A stretch of DNA of 64,000 nucleotides from Ahrensia sp. (GTDB lineage: Bacteria; Pseudomonadota; Alphaproteobacteria; Rhizobiales; Rhizobiaceae): contig PAKZ01000030.1 in NCBI GenBank assembly GCA_002706335.1, positions 62,001 through 126,000 on the forward strand, read 5' to 3'. Position 1 is the first letter of the stretch. The number at the start of each line of letters is the position of its first letter. Below the pieces are notes generated by a model that saw only the letters and a list, made by a program, of their open reading frames with translations, searched no databases and had not been told where the DNA came from. The translations under genes were made by a program, and so were the position numbers. Below are positions 18,129 to 27,110 of this stretch, one piece after another.

Positions 18129-19511
18129 ATGACTGTACTGAAATGCATCTCGCCGATCGATGGCGGGGTTTTCGCCGAACGCCCGGTCATGGGCCTCGAT
18201 GAGGTTCGCGCCGGCCTTTCGCGCGCCCGCACGGCACAGAAGAAAGGGGCGGCCAAGCCGCTTGCGGACCGCGTCGCTGCGGTCGAGGCGGGCGTGGAAG
18301 CGCTCGGCGCGATGGGCGATGAGGTGGTCACCGAACTGGCGCATATGATGGGCCGGCCGGTGCGGTATGGCGGCGAGTTCGGCGGCGTGAAGGAACGCGC
18401 CGGCTACATGGCCGGGATCGCGGAAAGCGCGCTTGCCCCGATCGTCACCGAGGACAGCGACGCTTTCGAGCGCCGCATCCTGCGCGAACCGCATGGCGTG
18501 GTCTTCGTCATCGCGCCGTGGAACTACCCTTACCTGACCGCCATCAACACGGTCGCCCCCGCCCTGATCGCCGGCAACGCCGTGGTCATCAAGCATGCGA
18601 CGCAGACGCTGCTGGCGGGTGAACGGATGGTACGGGCCTTCACAAACGCGGGCATTCCGGAAGACTTGTTCCAGAATGTCTTCCTCGACCACGCGACCAG
18701 CGAGGCGCTGATCGCCGAGCGCGCCTTCGACTTCATCAATTTCACCGGGTCGGTCGGCGGCGGCCGCGCCATCGAAAAGGCGGCGGCGGGCACGTTTACG
18801 CCGCTCGGTCTGGAACTCGGCGGCAAGGATCCGGGCTATGTCATGGACGACGCCGATCTGGACTGGGCCGTCGATACGCTGATGGACGCGGCGCTGTTCA
18901 ATTCGGGCCAATGCTGCTGCGGCATCGAGCGCATCTATGTCGCGGAAACGCTTTACGACGCATTCGTCGAAAAAGCCGTTGAATGGGCGTCGAAGCTCAA
19001 GCTCGGCAATCCGCTGGATGCGGAGACGACGATCGGGCCGATGGCCAATGTCCGCTTCGCCGCGACGGTGCGCGCGCAGATCGAGGATGCGCTGTCGAAA
19101 GGCGCGAAGGGGCTGGTCGATCCAGCACTGTTCCCCGCTGACGACGGCGGCGCCTATCTCGCGCCGCAGATCCTCGTCGACGTCAATCACAACATGGAGG
19201 TCATGCGCGAGGAGAGCTTCGGTCCGGTCGTCGGCATCATGCCGGTCAAGGATGACGAAGAAGCGATCGCGCTGATGAACGACTGCAAATACGGCCTGAC
19301 CGCCTCGTTGTGGACGAACGACCCGGACCGCGCCGCGCGGATCGGTGCGCGCATCGAGACCGGGACGGTGTTCATGAACCGCGCCGACTATCTCGACCCG
19401 TCGCTTTGCTGGACGGGCTGCAAGGAAACCGGGCGCGGCGGCGCGCTGTCCGTGATCGGCTTCCACAACCTGACCCGGCCGAAATCCTATCACCTCAGGA
19501 AAACAAAATGA
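18129..19511 (+). CDS. NAD(P)-dependent aldehyde dehydrogenase
   Basis: 460 residues from ATG 18129, four bases after the GS-like stop. It belongs to the ALDH superfamily. It has the PWNYPYLTAINTVAPALIAGN cofactor-binding stretch, the FTGSVGGGRAI turn, LELGGKDPGYV with the general-base Glu, and the catalytic Cys in NSGQCCCGIERIYV. The C-terminal ESFGPVVGIMPV is also typical. It should oxidise an aldehyde intermediate to the acid. The gene overlaps the alcohol dehydrogenase start by 4 bases, suggesting alcohol to aldehyde to acid steps within one pathway. Confidence 0.95.
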   Translation: MTVLKCISPIDGGVFAERPVMGLDEVRAGLSRARTAQKKGAAKPLADRVAAVEAGVEALGAMGDEVVTELAHMMGRPVRYGGEFGGVKERAGYMAGIAESALAPIVTEDSDAFERRILREPHGVVFVIAPWNYPYLTAINTVAPALIAGNAVVIKHATQTLLAGERMVRAFTNAGIPEDLFQNVFLDHATSEALIAERAFDFINFTGSVGGGRAIEKAAAGTFTPLGLELGGKDPGYVMDDADLDWAVDTLMDAALFNSGQCCCGIERIYVAETLYDAFVEKAVEWASKLKLGNPLDAETTIGPMANVRFAATVRAQIEDALSKGAKGLVDPALFPADDGGAYLAPQILVDVNHNMEVMREESFGPVVGIMPVKDDEEAIALMNDCKYGLTASLWTNDPDRAARIGARIETGTVFMNRADYLDPSLCWTGCKETGRGGALSVIGFHNLTRPKSYHLRKTK

Positions 19512-20653
19512 GCCTCAAAGCCAACTGGTCCTATCCCACCGCCATCCGTTTCGGCGCGGGCCGCATCGCCGAGATCGGCGAAGCCTGCGCAGCCGCGGGC
19601 ATCAAGAAACCCCTGCTGGTCACCGACCGGGGCCTCGCCCCGATGGACATCACCCTGCGCACACTGAAACTGATGGCGGATGCCGGTCTCGGCTCTGCGA
19701 TCTTCGCCGATGTCGATCCGAACCCGACCGAAAAGAACCTCGAAGCGGGGCTGAGAGTGTTCCGCGAGGGCGGTCATGACGGTGTCATCGCGTTTGGCGG
19801 CGGCTCCGGCCTCGATCTCGGCAAGATGGTCGCCTTCATGAGCGGTCAGACCCGGCCGATCTGGGATTTCGAGGATGTCGGCGACTGGTGGACGCGAGCC
19901 GATCCCGACGGCATCGCGCCGAACATAGCCGTCCCCACAACGGCGGGGACCGGCTCCGAAGTCGGCCGTGCCAGCGTCATCACCAATTCCGAGACGCATG
20001 TGAAGAAGATCATCTTCCATCCGAAGGTCCTGCCCTCGGTCGTCATCGCGGATCCGGAACTGACCGTCGGCATGCCGGCGAAGATCACCGCCGGCACCGG
20101 CATGGACGCCTTCGCGCATTGCCTCGAGGCCTATTGCTCGCCCTTCTTCCACCCGATGAGCCAGGGCATCGCGTTGGAGGGCCTGCGCCTCGTCAAGGAA
20201 TACCTGCCCCGTGCCTACAAGGACGGCACAGATATCGAGGCGCGCGGCCAGATGATGGCGGCGGCTTCCATGGGCGCGGTGGCGTTCCAGAAGGGTCTCG
20301 GTGCGATCCATGCGATCTCGCATCCGATCGGCGCGGTCTACAATACCCATCACGGCACAACCAATGCTGTAGTCATGGCCGCCGTTCTCGACATGAACCG
20401 GCCGGAAATCGAGGAGCGTATCGAGCGCGCCGCCGCCTATCTCGGGATCGAGGGCGGGTTCGACGGTTTCCGCGCCTTCGTTGTTGCGCTGAATGACTCG
20501 CTCGGCATTCCGAAGAAGCTGTCCGAGATGGGTGTCAACACGTCCCGGCTCGACGAGTTGGTGCCGATGGCGCTGGACGACCCGTCCTGTGGCGGCAACC
20601 CGGTCACGCTCGACGCGGATAATGTGCGCGCCCTGTTCGAGGCGACGATCTGA
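19508..20653 (+). CDS. Iron-containing (group III) alcohol dehydrogenase
   Basis: 381 residues from ATG 19508, which overlaps the upstream stop (ATGA). The nucleotide-binding region contains GGGSGLDLGKMVAF and the family signature VPTTAGTGSEVGRASVIT. Metal ligands are visible in TGMDAFAHCLEAYCSPFFHPMSQG and AISHPIGAVYNTHHGTTNA (His residues). It should interconvert an alcohol and an aldehyde with NAD(H). It is the last gene of the operon that begins with the N-formylglutamate-amidohydrolase-like protein; a strong terminator follows at 20687. Confidence 0.95.
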   Translation: MSLKANWSYPTAIRFGAGRIAEIGEACAAAGIKKPLLVTDRGLAPMDITLRTLKLMADAGLGSAIFADVDPNPTEKNLEAGLRVFREGGHDGVIAFGGGSGLDLGKMVAFMSGQTRPIWDFEDVGDWWTRADPDGIAPNIAVPTTAGTGSEVGRASVITNSETHVKKIIFHPKVLPSVVIADPELTVGMPAKITAGTGMDAFAHCLEAYCSPFFHPMSQGIALEGLRLVKEYLPRAYKDGTDIEARGQMMAAASMGAVAFQKGLGAIHAISHPIGAVYNTHHGTTNAVVMAAVLDMNRPEIEERIERAAAYLGIEGGFDGFRAFVVALNDSLGIPKKLSEMGVNTSRLDELVPMALDDPSCGGNPVTLDADNVRALFEATI

Positions 20654-20686
20654 TCCGGATGACCTGACAGGGGGTGATATCTTGTG

Positions 20687-20717
20687 AAATGGCGGGGCCT
20701 TTCGACCCCGCCATTTT
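20687..20717 (+). terminator. Intrinsic terminator after alcohol dehydrogenase gene
   Basis: AAATGGCGGGG / CCCCGCCATTT, an 11-bp perfect stem with an 8-base loop and a trailing T-run. It sits between two convergent operons and could also serve the minus-strand operon ending at 20755. Confidence 0.9.
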
Positions 20718-20754
20718 CTTTCCGGTGACAGCGTGCGCGATATTGTGCCCCCTG

Positions 20755-21840
20755 TTAGGGGACCGTCACGTCTCCGGGCACCCAGTCAACGCAGACAGGC
20801 AGGCCGCGGTCGAGCGGCAGCTTCACGCGGTCTCCGGTGCGGGCGGCCTGATAGATGGCGGCGACAAGCTCGATGGAGCGCAGGCCATCCTCCCCTGTGA
20901 CGATCGCCGCCTGCCGGCCCTCGAGGTGATCGGCGATTGCCGCGAACTGGCCGACATAGCCCTGCGGGCTGTCGGCGATGTCAGTGTCGATCTCGGCGAG
21001 CGCGGCGTCGATTTTTGGCTGTTCGGCGGAATTGCGGGCGGAAAAGACCCATTTGTCCTGACCGGGCGCATAAGGGTTGCGGCCGCTTTCCGCGGTCAGC
21101 CCATCGAAGACAAGGCGCAGACGCGAGGAGTCGCCCGCGCCGCCCAGCGAAATGGATGACGTCACCAGCCCGCCCGACATGGTGCGCATCGCGATCGCGG
21201 CGCAATCCTCGGTCTCGATCGGGTTGACGCGGGTGTCGAGGATTGCCGAGACCTCGGTGACCGGGCCGAAAAAGGCGGTGACGAGATCGTGGATATGGAT
21301 GGCATGGCCTAGGACCGCGCCGCCGCGTTCGCTTGCCCATTTGCCGCGCCATGGCACGGCGTAATAGTCAGCGGTGCGGTTCCAGTGCGTCTCCAACGTG
21401 GCGACGAGCGGCTTACCGGCGAGCCCCCTCTCCTGCAAAGCCGCGAGCTGGTAGAGGCCACGGCCGTAACGATACTGGAAGATCGGCGCGAACAGACGAT
21501 CCGAGGCTTTGGCGGCCTCCAACATTCGGTCAGCTTCGGCGACGCTGCCGGCGATCGGCTTTTCACAGATGACATGCTTGCCGGCGGCAAAGGCCTTCAT
21601 CGCGATTGGGCCGTGAAGATGCGGCGGAAGGCAGATGTCGATGATGTCAATGCCGGGATCGGCGATCACCGCGTCCGCGTCGGAGACGGCCGCGCAATCG
21701 GGGGCTTTCGCGGCCAGCGCGCCTGCCTTTTCCGCATCAAGATCGCAGATCGCGGCTACGCGATAGCGGTTCGGCAGTGCGAGATAGCCATCGAGATGCT
21801 GCGCGCCGATGCCGGCGCCGAGAATGGCGACGTTCAACAT
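20755..21840 (-). CDS. Gfo/Idh/MocA family oxidoreductase (third of three)
   Basis: 361 residues from ATG 21840, which shares a base with the upstream stop (TGATG) and has AAGGG 6 bases ahead; a GTG at 21843 is possible. The Rossmann motif is NVAILGAGIGAQHLDGY, with the family EKPIAGS segment (catalytic-site Lys) near residue 97 and HAIHIHDLVTAFFGPV further on. It is an NAD(P)-dependent dehydrogenase of sugar-like or hydroxy-acid substrates. It is the last gene of the ABC-importer operon and differs clearly in sequence from its two sister dehydrogenases, so each probably performs a different oxidation. Confidence 0.93.
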   Translation of the reverse strand: MLNVAILGAGIGAQHLDGYLALPNRYRVAAICDLDAEKAGALAAKAPDCAAVSDADAVIADPGIDIIDICLPPHLHGPIAMKAFAAGKHVICEKPIAGSVAEADRMLEAAKASDRLFAPIFQYRYGRGLYQLAALQERGLAGKPLVATLETHWNRTADYYAVPWRGKWASERGGAVLGHAIHIHDLVTAFFGPVTEVSAILDTRVNPIETEDCAAIAMRTMSGGLVTSSISLGGAGDSSRLRLVFDGLTAESGRNPYAPGQDKWVFSARNSAEQPKIDAALAEIDTDIADSPQGYVGQFAAIADHLEGRQAAIVTGEDGLRSIELVAAIYQAARTGDRVKLPLDRGLPVCVDWVPGDVTVP

Positions 21841-22865
21841 CACGCGCCCTTCAGATTACCGAGTTTTGCGGCCTGTGCCTGGGCTTTCAGCGCCAGTTCC
21901 ATGACCTTGAAGCAATGAGCCTGGCTCATCGCCGTCTCGGTCCGGTCACGGATGTCGTTGGCAAGATCGCGGAAATAACTGAGCGGCGTCGCCGCTCCGT
22001 CGATATGCTCATAGCGCTCACCATTGACGAGGAAGACATGGTCGGTTCCGGGCCGGCCGGCTATATCGACATATTTGCGTAGTTCGATCGTGCCTTCCGT
22101 GCCGAGGATCGTCAGGCGGCCGTCGCCCCAGGTGGGCAGCGCATCCGGCGTGTACCAGTCGACACGGATATAGCCCTGACCCTTGTCGGACCGCAGCAGA
22201 ACCTCGCCGAAATCCTCAAGACCCGGATCGGCGGGATTTGCGAAGTTGCCAACGCTGGCGGCAACGATTTCCGCATCGTCGGAGCCGGTGAAGAACAGGA
22301 ACTGGTCGATCTGGTGCGAAGCGATGTCGCAGAGCACACCGCCATACTGATCCTGTTCGAAGAACCAGTCCTCGCGGGTGTGGCGATTGAGCCGGTGCGG
22401 GCCGAGGCCGACGGTCTGAACGACCTTGCCGATCGCGCCGGCACGAACCAGTTCCGCGGCCTTGCCGACCGCTGGAACCTCGAAGCGTTCGGAAAAATCA
22501 ATCGACCAGATGCGACCGGTCTTAGCGACCGTCGCCTTGATCGCATCGAGTTGTTCGAGCGTCGTGCAGCCCGGCTTGTCGGTCATGACATCCTTGCCGG
22601 CCTTCATCGCCTCGATAGCGCGCTCGGCGCGACGCGCCGGGATATCGGCGATCAGGACGAGATCGATTTCCGGATCGTCCAGCAGTTCGCGCCGATCGGC
22701 GACGCGGGGGATGTCGGGGAAGCGCTTCAGGAAGCCTTCGACGGGCTGCGGATCGCCCTCGGTCCACCAGCCCTTGCAGGTGCAGCCGAGTTCGAGCATG
22801 CCGGCCAGCTGGCCGTAGATATGGCGATGGTCGACGCCGATGACGGCGAGTTTCAGGTCACTCAT
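21840..22865 (-). CDS. Gfo/Idh/MocA family oxidoreductase (second of three)
   Basis: 341 residues from ATG 22865. It begins LKLAVIGVDHRHIYGQLAGM, where the usual GxGxxG glycine loop is replaced by GVDHRHIYG; this variant occurs in some members of the family. MTDKPGCTTLEQLDAI takes the place of the EKP motif, and CDIASHQIDQFLFFTG supplies the later His-containing active-site stretch. The altered dinucleotide loop suggests a subfamily with different cofactor contacts. It sits 9 bases after the first sister gene and overlaps the third. Confidence 0.88.
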   Translation of the reverse strand: MSDLKLAVIGVDHRHIYGQLAGMLELGCTCKGWWTEGDPQPVEGFLKRFPDIPRVADRRELLDDPEIDLVLIADIPARRAERAIEAMKAGKDVMTDKPGCTTLEQLDAIKATVAKTGRIWSIDFSERFEVPAVGKAAELVRAGAIGKVVQTVGLGPHRLNRHTREDWFFEQDQYGGVLCDIASHQIDQFLFFTGSDDAEIVAASVGNFANPADPGLEDFGEVLLRSDKGQGYIRVDWYTPDALPTWGDGRLTILGTEGTIELRKYVDIAGRPGTDHVFLVNGERYEHIDGAATPLSYFRDLANDIRDRTETAMSQAHCFKVMELALKAQAQAAKLGNLKGA

Positions 22866-22874
22866 TGGACACTC

Positions 22875-23915
22875 TCAGGAGGTTGGGTTCGAAATTTCGA
22901 TGGCGCGGCGTTCGCGCGACGAGGCGATCAGAGCGTCAATAAGCCGATGGACGTCGAGCGCATCCCGGCCGGACGGCACAGGTTCACGCTCCTCGCGCAC
23001 GGCCTCCGCGAATGCGGCGATCAGATCGCGGTGCCAGCCATGCGGAAAGGCCATCGGGTCCGCGCCACCGCCAGTGCCGCCCGTCTCGCCGAAGGTTTCG
23101 GTTCGGCCATCGCGCCAACTGACGGTCAGGACGCCTGATTGCAGATGCACGCTCGCCTTCTCGCAGCCGAGCGTGATGGATTCCGCATCGCCCGGATAGG
23201 AGGCCGTGGTCGCCACGACGGCGCCCGGAAAGCCAGCAGCAAAAAGCACGCCGCCGGCGACGAAATCCTCCGATTCCATCTTGTGGAATCGCGTTGTCGC
23301 CGCGACCGCTTGGACCTCGGAGACCGGGCCGGTCAGGCTCAGCATCAGGTCGAGGGTGTGGATCGCCTGGCTGATCAGCACGCCGCCGCCGTCCCGCTCA
23401 TACGTGCCTCGGCCCGGCTCGTCGTAGTAGGACTGCTCGCGCCACCAGGGCACGTCAGCGCGCGCGAGGCCGATCGGGCCGAGCGCGCCGACGTCAATGA
23501 GACTTTTCAGTTTCTGCGAGGCCTCGCGATAGCGATGCTGCAAAACAATGCCGAGGCGGACGCCGTTCGCCTCGCAAATTCGTACGATCTCCTCGGCTGC
23601 CCCGGTCGTCCGTTCGACCGGCTTTTCCATCAGGATGTGCTTTCCGGCCTCGGCGAAACGGCGAACGAGCTCGATGCGCTGGTTCGGAGGGGTGATCAGG
23701 AGGACAGCATCGACGGTCGGGTTATCGGCAAGCGCATCGATGCTGCCGGCGGCGGGAAAACCATACTCGGCGGCAAATGCTTCGCGCTTTTCCTTCGTGC
23801 GCGAATAGACACCGCGCACATCGATCCTGTCAGCGAGATCGCGAAGCGCGCGGGCATGCGGCGTCGCCGCCATGCCGGTACCGATGACGGCGAGACCGAG
23901 TTTTTCTTCAGTCAT
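22875..23915 (-). CDS. Gfo/Idh/MocA family oxidoreductase (first of three)
   Basis: 346 residues from ATG 23915, overlapping the ABC ATPase stop by 4 bases. The Rossmann loop [17 protein letters not shown], the LMEKPVERT segment with the conserved Lys, and [23 protein letters not shown] are all typical of the family. It is an NAD(P)-dependent dehydrogenase, presumably acting on a sugar or sugar acid taken up by the adjacent ABC importer. The substrate is not determinable from sequence alone. Confidence 0.93.
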   Translation of the reverse strand: MTEEKLGLAVIGTGMAATPHARALRDLADRIDVRGVYSRTKEKREAFAAEYGFPAAGSIDALADNPTVDAVLLITPPNQRIELVRRFAEAGKHILMEKPVERTTGAAEEIVRICEANGVRLGIVLQHRYREASQKLKSLIDVGALGPIGLARADVPWWREQSYYDEPGRGTYERDGGGVLISQAIHTLDLMLSLTGPVSEVQAVAATTRFHKMESEDFVAGGVLFAAGFPGAVVATTASYPGDAESITLGCEKASVHLQSGVLTVSWRDGRTETFGETGGTGGGADPMAFPHGWHRDLIAAFAEAVREEREPVPSGRDALDVHRLIDALIASSRERRAIEISNPTS

Positions 23916-25000
23916 GATTTGAACCCGTTGACGATCACCTTGCCGGACGCATCAAAGAGATGCATCTCATCGCGATTGAAGCGCAGATGCACGGTTTCTC
24001 CGCTATGGACCGGAAGCTGGCCAACCTGATGCACGGTCAGTTGCGGCAGGCCGCCAACGGTGCAGTAGACATAGGTCTCGCCGCCCAGCTGCTCGGTCAG
24101 GTCGACCTTCGCTTCGATATCCCCCTCTCCCTCGCCGACGATGGCGATATGTTCCGGCCGCGCGCCGAAGGTCACCTTGTCGCCCGCCTTCAGCCCGTCG
24201 ATTGCGGGAATGGCGATCCGCTGGCCGCCCGCCGAAAGCGCTAGCCCACCCTCGCCTTCCGCGATGTCGGCTTCCAGAAGGTTCATGCGCGGCGACCCGA
24301 TGAAGCCGGCAACGAATGTATTTTGCGGATTGTTGTAGAGATCGAGCGGCGCACCGATCTGCTCAACCCGGCCGGCATTGAGAACGACGATCTTGTTGGC
24401 GAGCGTCATCGCCTCGATCTGGTCGTGGGTTACGTAGATCATCGTGCCGCCGAGCTTGCCGTGCAGGGCAGCCAGCTCTTTGCGCATGGCGACGCGCAAT
24501 TCGGCGTCGAGATTGGAGAGAGGCTCATCGAAGAGGAAGGCCTTGGGGTCACGCACGATGGCGCGGCCAATGGCGACGCGCTGGCGCTGTCCGCCGGAAA
24601 GCTGTTTCGGCCGGCGATGCAGGTAGTCGGTGATCTGCAGCATCGCCGCCGCCTGATTGACGCGGCTTTCGATCTCGGAGCGCGGCATGCGCGAATTCTC
24701 AAGCCCGAAGGCCATGTTCTTGTAGACCGACATATGCGGATAAAGCGCGTAGGACTGGAACACCATCGCGAGACCACGCTCGGAAGCCGGGATCGTATTG
24801 ACGACATTGCCGTCGATCAGCACCTCGCCGCCGGTTACCTTTTCGAGACCGGCGATGATGCGTAGCAGGGTCGATTTTCCGCAGCCGGAGGGGCCGACGA
24901 AGACGACGAATTCGCCGCTTTCGACATGCAGGTCGATGCCGTGGATGACCTCAACTTTGCCATAGGCCTTGAGGACGTTTTTCAGGCGAATTTCCGTCAC
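23912..25000 (-). CDS. Sugar ABC transporter ATP-binding protein (UgpC/MsmK type)
   Basis: 362 residues from GTG 25000, with AAGGAACG upstream at good spacing. It is a complete ABC ATPase with a C-terminal TOBE regulatory domain. Walker A is [13 protein letters not shown], the signature [16 protein letters not shown], and Walker [16 protein letters not shown], followed by the H-loop [12 protein letters not shown]. The TOBE region ([31 protein letters not shown]) is characteristic of the CUT1 sugar-importer ATPase family. It energises the two permeases encoded upstream; one dehydrogenase gene lies between them. Confidence 0.96.
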   Translation of the reverse strand: MTEIRLKNVLKAYGKVEVIHGIDLHVESGEFVVFVGPSGCGKSTLLRIIAGLEKVTGGEVLIDGNVVNTIPASERGLAMVFQSYALYPHMSVYKNMAFGLENSRMPRSEIESRVNQAAAMLQITDYLHRRPKQLSGGQRQRVAIGRAIVRDPKAFLFDEPLSNLDAELRVAMRKELAALHGKLGGTMIYVTHDQIEAMTLANKIVVLNAGRVEQIGAPLDLYNNPQNTFVAGFIGSPRMNLLEADIAEGEGGLALSAGGQRIAIPAIDGLKAGDKVTFGARPEHIAIVGEGEGDIEAKVDLTEQLGGETYVYCTVGGLPQLTVHQVGQLPVHSGETVHLRFNRDEMHLFDASGKVIVNGFKS

Positions 25001-25019
25001 GCGTCTACGTTCCTTTCGT

Positions 25020-26036
25020 CTATCGGCTTCTCGCCATCGCCGCCTGGCGCGGCTCGGCGCGCTGCATGCGCAACGGCGGCAGGCCGGCGAGGATCTGGCG
25101 GATGTCGTCCATCATCATATCGCGGATGCGCGCGTAGGAAGGCTCAAGCCCGCCGGCGAGATGGGCGGAGAAGAGAACATTGGGCGTCTGCCGCGACAAG
25201 GCATCGGCCGGCACCGGCTCTTCGGGGAAGACATCGACCGCGGCGCGAAACCGGCCTTCTCCGGCCATTTCGAGAAAGGCGTCGAACTCCACCACTTCGG
25301 CGCGGGAGCCGAGGATGACCGAGGCATCCTCAGGGATTTGAGCGAGCTTCGCACGGTCGAGAAAACCTTCGTTCTCGCTCGTCACGCCGGCAAGTATGAA
25401 AAGAAAGCGGCTTTGCGTCAGCACCTCTTCTAGGGACGCGGGGACCAAGCCCTGCGTTTCCAGGTACCGGTCAGAGAGCCAGGGATCGTGCACGGCGATG
25501 CGACAGCCGAAGGGTTTCAACAGCGGCGCAAGCGCACGGCCGAGATTGCCGTAACCAATGAGGCCGACCGGGGCGTCGTAGAGACTGTAGGCCCTGCCAT
25601 TGCCGCCGATGCCGTATTTCTCCAAACCATCGCGGAACAATCGGTCGGCGGCGGGAAGCCCTCGCGCAAGCGAGATCGCCTGGCCAAGGCAGTATTCCGC
25701 GACCGCAGGCGCCATGGCCGGCGCGGCGGAGAGGACATCAATGCCGCGGCGCTGGCATTCGGCATAGTCTATGTTCGGCTCCCAGTTCGCCTTGACGTTG
25801 AGGATCGCCTTCAGCTTCGGCGCGCGATCCAACCGGTCCTTTCCCATGGCCGTCTGGCCGACAATGATCTCGACATCCGCGAGCACGCTTTCGACCAGAT
25901 CGTCGGGTGCGCGCGAACCGAAATGGGTGACAAGCGTCGACAGGCGTCCGAGTTCGGCGGAAACGTCCGGCGTGAACACCATCGCCTCGTTGCGCGGAAA
26001 GGGATCGAACAGGATCAGGGGCTTTTCGTGGATCAT
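25020..26036 (-). CDS. D-2-hydroxyacid dehydrogenase family protein
   Basis: 338 residues from ATG 26036, which overlaps the permease stop (ATGA). It has the NAD-binding domain with [31 protein letters not shown], then [17 protein letters not shown], a catalytic Arg region ([14 protein letters not shown]) and the Glu/His pair in [29 protein letters not shown]. These oxidise or reduce 2-hydroxy acids with NAD(P)H. Its place between transporter genes and the Gfo/Idh/MocA genes suggests a sugar-acid or keto-acid step in the same pathway. Confidence 0.92.
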   Translation of the reverse strand: MIHEKPLILFDPFPRNEAMVFTPDVSAELGRLSTLVTHFGSRAPDDLVESVLADVEIIVGQTAMGKDRLDRAPKLKAILNVKANWEPNIDYAECQRRGIDVLSAAPAMAPAVAEYCLGQAISLARGLPAADRLFRDGLEKYGIGGNGRAYSLYDAPVGLIGYGNLGRALAPLLKPFGCRIAVHDPWLSDRYLETQGLVPASLEEVLTQSRFLFILAGVTSENEGFLDRAKLAQIPEDASVILGSRAEVVEFDAFLEMAGEGRFRAAVDVFPEEPVPADALSRQTPNVLFSAHLAGGLEPSYARIRDMMMDDIRQILAGLPPLRMQRAEPRQAAMARSR

Positions 26037-27109
26037 TTCATGCCGCTCGAAGCAATGCCGGTGGTGATGAAGCGTTGCAGAAAGGCGAAGACCAGCGTGA
26101 CCGGGATCAGCGCGACGACTGTCATGGCGAGCACGTAGTGCCACTGCACGTCCAGCTCTCCCTGGAAGGCGTTGAGGCCGATCTGCAATGTGTAGACCTC
26201 GGAGCGATTGAGGACGATCAGCGGCCAGAGGAAGTCATTCCAGCGCCACATGACCGAGAAGATTGCGAGCACGGCAATGGCCGGGAGCGACAGGGGCAGT
26301 ACGATGCGCCAATAGATCGACCATTCGGAGGCCTTGTCCATGCGCGCCGCCTCAATGAGGTCGCGGGGGATCGTCAGCATGTATTGTCGGAGCAGGAAGA
26401 CGCCGGTCGGCGTCGCCGCGCCCGGCAGGATCACCGCCCAGAGCGTGTTGACCATGCCGAGCTCCGTGACGACCAGATAAGCCGGCACGAGAATGATCGT
26501 GATCGGGATCATCAGCGTGCCAATGACGAAGAGCATGACAGCGTTTCGGCCACGAAACTCGTAGATCGCGAGGCCGAAGGCAGCCATGGAGTTGATCAAG
26601 AGCGTGACCAATGTCGCCGCCGCCGTGACGATCACGGAATTGTTGAGGTAGGTCAGGAAGTTGAAGCGCTCCAGCGGCTTCGTATAGTTCTCCCAGGCAA
26701 CCCGGAATTCGCGGATCGGCTCGCGGCTGGCAATCGGCACCTTGATGGTCTCGTCCGGGTTTTCCGGATCGACCATCTGGGCGATGATGCCGATGCGGCG
26801 GATCTGCGCCAGTTCGCGCACCGTGCCGTCATCCATCGTCACCTTGAACATCGGCAGCGGGTCGTCATAGCCCTCGACCGAACGTTCGATCTGGCCAAGC
26901 GGCAGAAGGGTCGGCGGAAATTCCTGAAGGCCGGCGGGTGTCTTGAACGAGGAGAGCGCCAACCAGACGACCGGACCGAACATCAGTGCCACGCCGAGCG
27001 CGAGATAGACATAGGAGAAAATATCGGTCCAGTGCAGGGACCCGCCACCGCGCCGCGCGGTGAGGAAGCGGGTGACGGACCGTTCGGACATCGTGCTCGT
27101 CTCCGCCAT
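26033..27109 (-). CDS. Sugar ABC transporter permease (MalG-like) with extra periplasmic loop
   Basis: 358 residues, longer than the usual ~280 for this family. After the first membrane helix (FSYVYLALGVALMFGPVVWLAL) comes an inserted soluble segment, residues ~60-135, containing LPLGQIERSVEGYDDPLPMF and DDGTVRELAQIRRIG. The regular permease helices then resume. The EAA-loop motif for ATPase contact is EAARMDKASEWSIYWRIVLP. It pairs with the permease encoded 1 base upstream. Some CUT1 permeases have such loops, which may touch the binding protein. Confidence 0.93.
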   Translation of the reverse strand: MAETSTMSERSVTRFLTARRGGGSLHWTDIFSYVYLALGVALMFGPVVWLALSSFKTPAGLQEFPPTLLPLGQIERSVEGYDDPLPMFKVTMDDGTVRELAQIRRIGIIAQMVDPENPDETIKVPIASREPIREFRVAWENYTKPLERFNFLTYLNNSVIVTAAATLVTLLINSMAAFGLAIYEFRGRNAVMLFVIGTLMIPITIILVPAYLVVTELGMVNTLWAVILPGAATPTGVFLLRQYMLTIPRDLIEAARMDKASEWSIYWRIVLPLSLPAIAVLAIFSVMWRWNDFLWPLIVLNRSEVYTLQIGLNAFQGELDVQWHYVLAMTVVALIPVTLVFAFLQRFITTGIASSGMK

Positions 27110-27110
27110 G

